From positions 1 through 38,303 of the forward strand of contig JACTMO010000034.1 of the NCBI GenBank assembly GCA_014584605.1: a stretch of 38,303 nucleotides of DNA, in the 5' to 3' direction. Origin of the DNA: Bacteroidota bacterium (lineage in GTDB: Bacteria > Bacteroidota > Bacteroidia > Flavobacteriales_F > PHOS-HE28). This document shows positions 33,967 through 38,303 of the stretch, one piece after another. The notes under the pieces are model-generated. The model was not told where the DNA came from. It did no database searches and saw only the letters and a program-made list of their open reading frames with translations. The position numbers were made by a program, and so were the translations under genes. Positions within the stretch are counted from its first letter, which is position 1. Each line of letters begins with the position of its first letter.

Positions 33967-35322
33967 TCATTTCAGTTTCCCGATGATGTCCTGCTTGGTG
34001 AGGATCCCGTAACCGTTCGCCTGTTCCACCAGCACCGCCGGCGAACCATTGCCCAGCTTCGCCGCCACTTCGTCCAGGGTGGCGTCCATCTGTAGAACGG
34101 GCAGGGCCGGGCCCATCACCACCCGGGCCTTCTGGGTACGCACATCGGCATCCTCCAGGATCGCGTCGAACAGCCGTGCGTCCGTGATGGTGCCCACCGG
34201 CTTACCGCCTTCGAACACGGGCAGCTGGTCGATGTTGTGCTTGCGCATCCGGTCGATGGCGGCCAGCACCGGCTCCTCGGCCTCCACGCTCAACAACTGC
34301 AGGTCCTTGCCTTTCAAAAGGTCGCCCGCCGTCGGCTTCTCCTCCACCAGGAAGCCGCGTTCACGCATCCAGTCGTCGTTGAACATCTTGCCCACGTACC
34401 GGCTGCCGTGGTCGTGGAAGATCAGCACCACGGTCTCGCCCTTCTTGAAGTTGGCCTTGAGCTGGATGAGGCCGGCCATGGCCGCACCCGCACTGTTGCC
34501 CACGAAGATGGCCTCGTCCCGCACGATCTTCCGGGTGTAGATCGCCGCATCGCGGTCCGTCACCTTCTCGAAGTGGTCGATGAGGGACATGTCCACGTTC
34601 TGCGGCACGAAGTCCTCGCCGATGCCTTCGGTGATGTACGGGTAGATCTCGTTCTTGTCGAATTCGCCCGTCTCCTTCAGCTTCTTGAAGACCGAGCCGT
34701 AGGTGTCGATGCCCCAGACCTTCAGCTTCGGGTTCTTCTCCTTGAGGAACCTGGCCGTGCCGCAGATGGTGCCGCCGGTGCCCACGCCCACCACCAGGTG
34801 GTCCACCCGGCCGCCGGTCTGTTCCCAGATCTCGGGGCCGGTGCTCTCGTAATGGGCCTGTGCGTTGCTCGGGTTGTCGTACTGGTTGGCCTTCCAGCTG
34901 TTGGGCGTCTCCTTCACCAGCCGGCTGCTGACGCTGTAATAGCTCCGCGGGTCCTCGGGGTCCACATTGGTGGGGCATACGATCACCTCGGCACCGAAGG
35001 CGCGCAGGATGTCCACCTTCTCCCTGCTCTGCTTGTCGGTGGTGGTGAAGATGCACTTGTAGCCCTTGATGATGGCCGCGATGGCCAGGCCCATGCCCGT
35101 GTTGCCGCTGGTGCCTTCGATGATGGTGCCGCCGGGCTTCAACAGTCCGGCTTTCTCGGCATCCTCCACCATCTTGATGGCCATGCGGTCCTTGATGCTG
35201 TTGCCGGGGTTGAAGGTCTCCACCTTGGCCAGGACGGTGGCGGGGATGTCCTTCACGATCTTGTTGAGGCGTACCAGGGGCGTATGGCCGATGGTGCTGA
35301 GGATGTTGTCGTGGATCTGCAT
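33967..35322 (-). CDS. cbs: Cystathionine beta-synthase with C-terminal CBS domain pair
   Basis: 451-residue PLP enzyme that condenses serine (or O-acetylserine) with homocysteine. PLP lysine is K44 in NPGNSIKDRMA, the cofactor phosphate loop is GTSGNTG (70-76), and GVGTGGTICG follows. NSWKANQYDNPSNAQAHYESTGPEIW is typical of this subfamily. A Bateman module of two CBS domains (about 325-445) probably senses adenosyl compounds. The N-terminal haem-binding extension of animal CBS is absent, as usual in bacteria. The ATG at 35322 starts MQIHDNILSTIGHTPLVRLN; upstream codons overlap the permease. Cotranscription with the upstream permease is possible. A cysteine-synthase activity cannot be excluded. 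Confidence 0.93.
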   Translation of the reverse strand: MQIHDNILSTIGHTPLVRLNKIVKDIPATVLAKVETFNPGNSIKDRMAIKMVEDAEKAGLLKPGGTIIEGTSGNTGMGLAIAAIIKGYKCIFTTTDKQSREKVDILRAFGAEVIVCPTNVDPEDPRSYYSVSSRLVKETPNSWKANQYDNPSNAQAHYESTGPEIWEQTGGRVDHLVVGVGTGGTICGTARFLKEKNPKLKVWGIDTYGSVFKKLKETGEFDKNEIYPYITEGIGEDFVPQNVDMSLIDHFEKVTDRDAAIYTRKIVRDEAIFVGNSAGAAMAGLIQLKANFKKGETVVLIFHDHGSRYVGKMFNDDWMRERGFLVEEKPTAGDLLKGKDLQLLSVEAEEPVLAAIDRMRKHNIDQLPVFEGGKPVGTITDARLFDAILEDADVRTQKARVVMGPALPVLQMDATLDEVAAKLGNGSPAVLVEQANGYGILTKQDIIGKLK

Positions 35323-35342
35323 GGCGGCACCGGGGATGCTGT

Positions 35343-35365
35343 CCGCGAAGGTACCGGCTTCGCGG
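35343..35365 (-). other. Hairpin between the permease and cbs
   Basis: A perfect 8-bp stem (CCGCGAAG 35343-35350, CTTCGCGG 35358-35365, 7-nt loop) lies in the 67-nt gap. Without a T tract it is more likely an RNA stability or attenuation element than a terminator. Confidence 0.45.
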
Positions 35366-35389
35366 CGGTGCCGGGCCGGTCCAGGCTCT

Positions 35390-36898
35390 TCAGTCGAACC
35401 GGATGGCACGGGCCGGGGCGATGCGGGTGACCAGCAGGCTGGGCAGCACCAACGCCGACACGCAGACGACCAGGGTGCCCGCGTTCAGCAGCAGGATGGG
35501 GGCCAGGTCCAGGTCCACCGGCACCACGTCCACGTAGTAGCTCTCCACGGGCAGCCGCACCCAGCCTGTCCACCGCTGTACCAGGGCCAGCAGGATGCCG
35601 AGCGCATCGCCCCCGAGGATGCCGATGCCCAGGATGTAAGCCCCGTCCAGCAGGAAGATCCGGCGTACCTGCCCGTTGGTGGCCCCCAGCGCCTTCAACA
35701 CGCCGATCATGGGGGTGCGTTCCAGGATGATCAGCAGCAGCGCGCTGGTCATGTTGATCACGGCCACCAGCACCATCAGCACGATCACCACCGCCACATT
35801 GGTGTCCAGCAGTTCCAGCCAGGCGAAGATCTCCGGGCTGCGTTCGCGCACGGTGGTGAGCCGCTGATCCGGCCGCATCACCTGGTCGTGCACCAGCGCT
35901 TCCAGTTCATCCAGCCGGTCGAAGGAGCGCAGGTCCACTTCGATGCCGCCAACGTAGTGCCGGTGGCTTCCGCCGCTTCCGCCGCGCTGCAGACCGGCCG
36001 GGCCCGCGCCGAACCGGACCCAGGCCGTGTCCGGCAGGGTGCCAGCGGCATCGGCCACCACCAGGGTGAGGGGGCGGTCTTGCATCCGCGCCCGCAGCGC
36101 GGCATCCACCGGGTGTGGCCCGGGACCCGACCAGCCCGCCACCGACCATTCGAACGTGTGGTGGGCGTCGCCCCCGAAGGCCAGCCCTTCCACGGTCGGG
36201 TTCCCGCCCACCGTGTCCACCAGCACTTCGGCGGTGAGGCCCCACTGCGCGAAGCGCTGCAGGTGCCCCAGGTCCACCACCACCACCTGCTGGTCCACCT
36301 GTTCGAGCCCGGTGCGGTAGGTGCCGGTGACGATGAACTTGCGCGGACGGATGTCGTCCCGGTCCTTCACCAGGTAGATGGTGACCGTGTCGCCCACGGT
36401 GATGCGCAGACGGTAGGCCAGGTAGTTGCTCACCAGCACCTCGTTGGGCCGCTCGGCCGCACCCAGCACGGGCAGGCGGCCTGCGGTCAGATGCTGCGCG
36501 AGGTAGGTGGGGTCCAGGTCGCCGCCCAGCCCGCGCACCACCACACCTTCCAGGTCGCCATCGGTCTCCACGATGCCCGGCTTGGTGGCATAGGTCTGCA
36601 CGTGGGCCACGCCGGGAAGCGCGCCCAGGGCCGCCAGCTGTTCGGGATCCAGCACCATGCGCGGGGTCTCCTTGGGGTCGTTCTGCTCGATGGCCGTGAG
36701 CTGCAGGTGTCCGCCGACCCCCACCACTTTGGCCCGGATCTCGCGTTGGAAACCCCGCGTGATGCCCACGGTGAGCACCATGACGGCCATGCCCAGGACG
36801 ATGCCGGCCATCGCGATCAGCACGATCGGACGCGACAGCCGGTCCTGCCGCTCGGGATCGGCCAGGATGCGGCGTGCGACGAAGGTGGCCAGGCCCAT
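35390..36898 (-). CDS. ABC transporter permease, LolC/LolE (FtsX-like) type
   Basis: 502-residue inner-membrane protein of the MacB/LolCE class. One N-terminal transmembrane helix (about 25-48, RPIVLIAMAGIVLGMAVMVL), a large periplasmic domain (about 50-370), and three C-terminal helices with the FtsX signature LLIILERTPMIGVLKALGATNGQVRRIFLL. In LolCDE the complex extracts lipoproteins from the inner membrane; the LolD ATPase is not in the window, so substrate is inferred only. Bacteroidota often have a single LolC/E homologue. The periplasmic domain has a Gly/Ser/His-rich insert near 325-340. The ATG at 36898 lies 5 nt after a TACCTTGC box. Confidence 0.87.
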   Translation of the reverse strand: MGLATFVARRILADPERQDRLSRPIVLIAMAGIVLGMAVMVLTVGITRGFQREIRAKVVGVGGHLQLTAIEQNDPKETPRMVLDPEQLAALGALPGVAHVQTYATKPGIVETDGDLEGVVVRGLGGDLDPTYLAQHLTAGRLPVLGAAERPNEVLVSNYLAYRLRITVGDTVTIYLVKDRDDIRPRKFIVTGTYRTGLEQVDQQVVVVDLGHLQRFAQWGLTAEVLVDTVGGNPTVEGLAFGGDAHHTFEWSVAGWSGPGPHPVDAALRARMQDRPLTLVVADAAGTLPDTAWVRFGAGPAGLQRGGSGGSHRHYVGGIEVDLRSFDRLDELEALVHDQVMRPDQRLTTVRERSPEIFAWLELLDTNVAVVIVLMVLVAVINMTSALLLIILERTPMIGVLKALGATNGQVRRIFLLDGAYILGIGILGGDALGILLALVQRWTGWVRLPVESYYVDVVPVDLDLAPILLLNAGTLVVCVSALVLPSLLVTRIAPARAIRFD

Positions 36899-36903
36899 GG
36901 CGC

Positions 36904-36911
36904 GCAAGGTA
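36904..36911 (-). promoter_or_regulatory. Candidate -7-like box of the permease gene
   Basis: TACCTTGC on the minus strand, 5 nt before the ATG at 36898. Same form as the box preceding the xerC-like gene (TATCTTGC). No -33 match. Confidence 0.3.
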
Positions 36912-36929
36912 GCGCCGCCGCACTCGGCC

Positions 36930-36937
36930 TACTTTCG
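36930..36937 (+). promoter_or_regulatory. Candidate -7-like box of namZ
   Basis: TACTTTCG on the plus strand, 46 nt before the namZ ATG and only 18 bp from the divergent permease box. Third occurrence of the same octamer upstream of a gene in this window. Confidence 0.35.
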
Positions 36938-36983
36938 CTCCCGCCGTGGCGCGCAGCGGCCGCCGGCCTTCATCCTCTTCCGC

Positions 36984-38192
36984 ATGTCCGACCACCTCAC
37001 GTTCCTGCTTCTCCTATGGACGCTCGGTGCCTGCTGTGAACGCGTGCCCGCCCAGGTGGAGCCGCTGCCGCCCACGCGCACCGAGGCCCTCCGGGTGGGG
37101 GCCGAGCGGACCGCCGAATACCTGCCCCTGCTGAAGGACAGGCGCGTGGCCGTGGTCACCAATGCCACCGGCCGCATCGGTGAGCGCCACCTGGTGGATT
37201 CCCTGCTCGCCGTCGGGGTCCGGATCGTGAAGGTGTTCGCTCCCGAGCACGGCTTCCGGGGCGATGCGGACGCCGGGGAACATGTGCAGGACGACCGGGA
37301 CGCACGCACCGGCCTGCCGCTGATCTCGCTCTACGGCGCGCATAAGAGGCCCGGTCCCAAGCAGCTCCGCGATGTGGACCTCATCCTGTTCGACATCCAG
37401 GATGTGGGCGTGCGTTTCTACACCTACATCGGTACGCTGCATCACGTGATGGTGGCGGCGGCCGATGCCGGCTTGCCCGTCGTTGTGCTGGACCGGCCCG
37501 ACCCCAACGGTTTTTATGTGGACGGCCCGGTCCTGGACACCGCGTACCGCTCCTTCGTGGGCATGCATCCCGTGCCCCTGGTGCACGGCATGACCGTGGG
37601 CGAGTTCGCCCGGATGATCCTCGGCGAGGGCTGGCTCGGCATCGGGCGTACGCTCGACCTCACCGTGGTGCCCTGCACGGGATATGATCACCGCATGGCC
37701 TACGCGCCGCGGGTGCGCCCAAGCCCCAACCTGCCCAACCCCTCGGCCATCCTGCTCTACCCCGCGCTCGGTCTCTTCGAGGGCACCATCGTCAGCGTGG
37801 GCCGGGGCACGGACATGCCCTTCCAGTGCATCGGCCACCCCGGTTGCACCATGGGCTCCTTCCGCTTCACCCCACGCTCAATGTCGGGGGCCAAGGAGCC
37901 GCCCTACAAGGACCGGGAGTGCACCGGGCTTGACCTGCGGGAATACGGGACCTTCTACAGTCGGCTGGAACCGCGCCTGCATCTGAGCTGGCTCATCGGC
38001 ATGTACCAGGCGGCGCCGGACAAGGACGCGTTCTTCACACCCTTCTTCGACCGGCTGGCCGGCGGACCGGACCTGCGGGCACGCATCCGTCGCGGCGAGA
38101 GCGAACAGCAGATCCGGGATTCGTGGGGACCGGCGCTCGAGGCCTTCCGCGCCGTCAGGGCCCGCTACCTCTTGTATCCGGAAGGACGCTGA
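36984..38192 (+). CDS. namZ: Exo-beta-N-acetylmuramidase NamZ (DUF1343) lipoprotein
   Basis: 402-residue lipoprotein of the DUF1343/GH171 family, which removes non-reducing terminal N-acetylmuramic acid from peptidoglycan fragments in cell-wall recycling. Lipobox LGAC with C17. Family motifs: VVTNATGRIGERHLVDSL, FAPEHGFRGDADAGE, LILFDIQDVGVRFYTYIGTLH, VVLDRPDPNGFYVDGPVL, RPSPNLPNPSAILLYPALGLFEGT and VGRGTDMPFQCIG. A Glu in APEHGFRG is the expected catalytic region. The ATG at 36984 gives a good signal; the longer open frame upstream overlaps the permease start region. It is divergent from the permease and ends before a bidirectional terminator. Confidence 0.93.
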   Translation: MSDHLTFLLLLWTLGACCERVPAQVEPLPPTRTEALRVGAERTAEYLPLLKDRRVAVVTNATGRIGERHLVDSLLAVGVRIVKVFAPEHGFRGDADAGEHVQDDRDARTGLPLISLYGAHKRPGPKQLRDVDLILFDIQDVGVRFYTYIGTLHHVMVAAADAGLPVVVLDRPDPNGFYVDGPVLDTAYRSFVGMHPVPLVHGMTVGEFARMILGEGWLGIGRTLDLTVVPCTGYDHRMAYAPRVRPSPNLPNPSAILLYPALGLFEGTIVSVGRGTDMPFQCIGHPGCTMGSFRFTPRSMSGAKEPPYKDRECTGLDLREYGTFYSRLEPRLHLSWLIGMYQAAPDKDAFFTPFFDRLAGGPDLRARIRRGESEQQIRDSWGPALEAFRAVRARYLLYPEGR

Positions 38193-38208
38193 AGGTCCGA
38201 CCCCTCAA

Positions 38209-38246
38209 GCCGAAGGGGCCGCCCCATTCGGGACAGCCCCTTCAGC
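38209..38246. terminator. Bidirectional hairpin between converging genes
   Basis: An 11-bp stem (38209-38219 with 38236-38246, one mismatch tolerated as wobble on one strand) has a 16-nt loop holding a CCC/GGG pairing. It lies between the namZ stop and the stop of the minus-strand gene at the right edge. T tracts are weak on both strands. Confidence 0.6.
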
Positions 38247-38266
38247 ATGAGCCGTACGCTGGTGCG

Positions 38267-38303
38267 TTACTGCACCACCAGGCGCAGCGTGTGCTCGGTG
38301 TCG
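38267..38303 (-). CDS. C-terminal end of a minus-strand protein (partial)
   Basis: Minus-strand reading from the right edge gives DTEHTLRLVVQ followed by TAA. The sequence resembles the last strand of a T9SS type A sorting domain (a hydrophobic strand ending LVVQ), and its position after a shared terminator fits a gene converging with namZ. Only eleven residues are visible, so both identity and reality are tentative. Confidence 0.45.
   Translation of the reverse strand, partial: DTEHTLRLVVQ

Overview
This window is a GC-rich chromosomal segment that looks like a high-GC member of the Bacteroidota, probably Flavobacteriales-like. The evidence is a type III glutamine synthetase, Bacteroidota-type AIR synthase and DUF3467 and DUF2851 proteins, a type IX secretion (T9SS) sorting domain, a PorE-like TPR/propeller/OmpA protein, and promoters of the form TTG-N19-TAnnTTTG. 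Start codons lack convincing Shine-Dalgarno sequences. The lineage is an inference from protein families, not a measured phylogeny.

Layout. 1-4600: AT-rich leader with a 19-bp direct repeat, glnN, and a PorE-like envelope protein closed by a strong intrinsic terminator. 4605-9556: purM, prfA, pyrF, a DUF2851 protein and a PspC-domain membrane protein, all on plus. 9564-11417 (minus): a von Willebrand A protein with a T9SS tail. 11502-15217: an RmlD-like reductase, a 166-bp MITE-like element inserted at its stop codon, a helix-hairpin-helix protein, apt and an acyl-CoA dehydrogenase.

15224-30579 is the translation and transcription core: rpsU, xerC-like recombinase, hpf, tRNA-Thr(TGT)-Tyr(GTA)-Gly(TCC)-Thr(GGT), tuf, tRNA-Trp(CCA), secE, nusG, rplK, rplA, rplJ, rplL, rpoB, rpoC and a DUF3467 gene. 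The four-tRNA-tuf order equals the E. coli tufB operon, and the secE-nusG-rplKAJL-rpoBC block follows directly. Several strong hairpins lie in the gaps (after rpsU, hpf and tuf; nusG-rplK; rplJ-rplL; rplL-rpoB; after rpoC), suggesting attenuation or RNA processing within the array.

30616-36898 (minus): a patatin/Omp85 phospholipase, a BtuF-like metal-receptor-fold protein without a signal peptide, cystathionine beta-synthase, and a LolC/E-type ABC permease. A palindrome-rich 245-bp spacer separates the BtuF-like gene from cbs. The window ends with a divergently transcribed NamZ (DUF1343) lipoprotein on plus and the last eleven codons of a converging gene on minus.

Most of the window is core genome. 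No defence island, CRISPR array or prophage was seen. The least ordinary items are the MITE that supplies a stop codon, the recurring -7-like boxes within a few bases of start codons, the structured intercistronic regions of the ribosomal/RNA polymerase array, the repeat-rich spacer at 33722-33966, and the nuclease-like motif in the DUF2851 protein.
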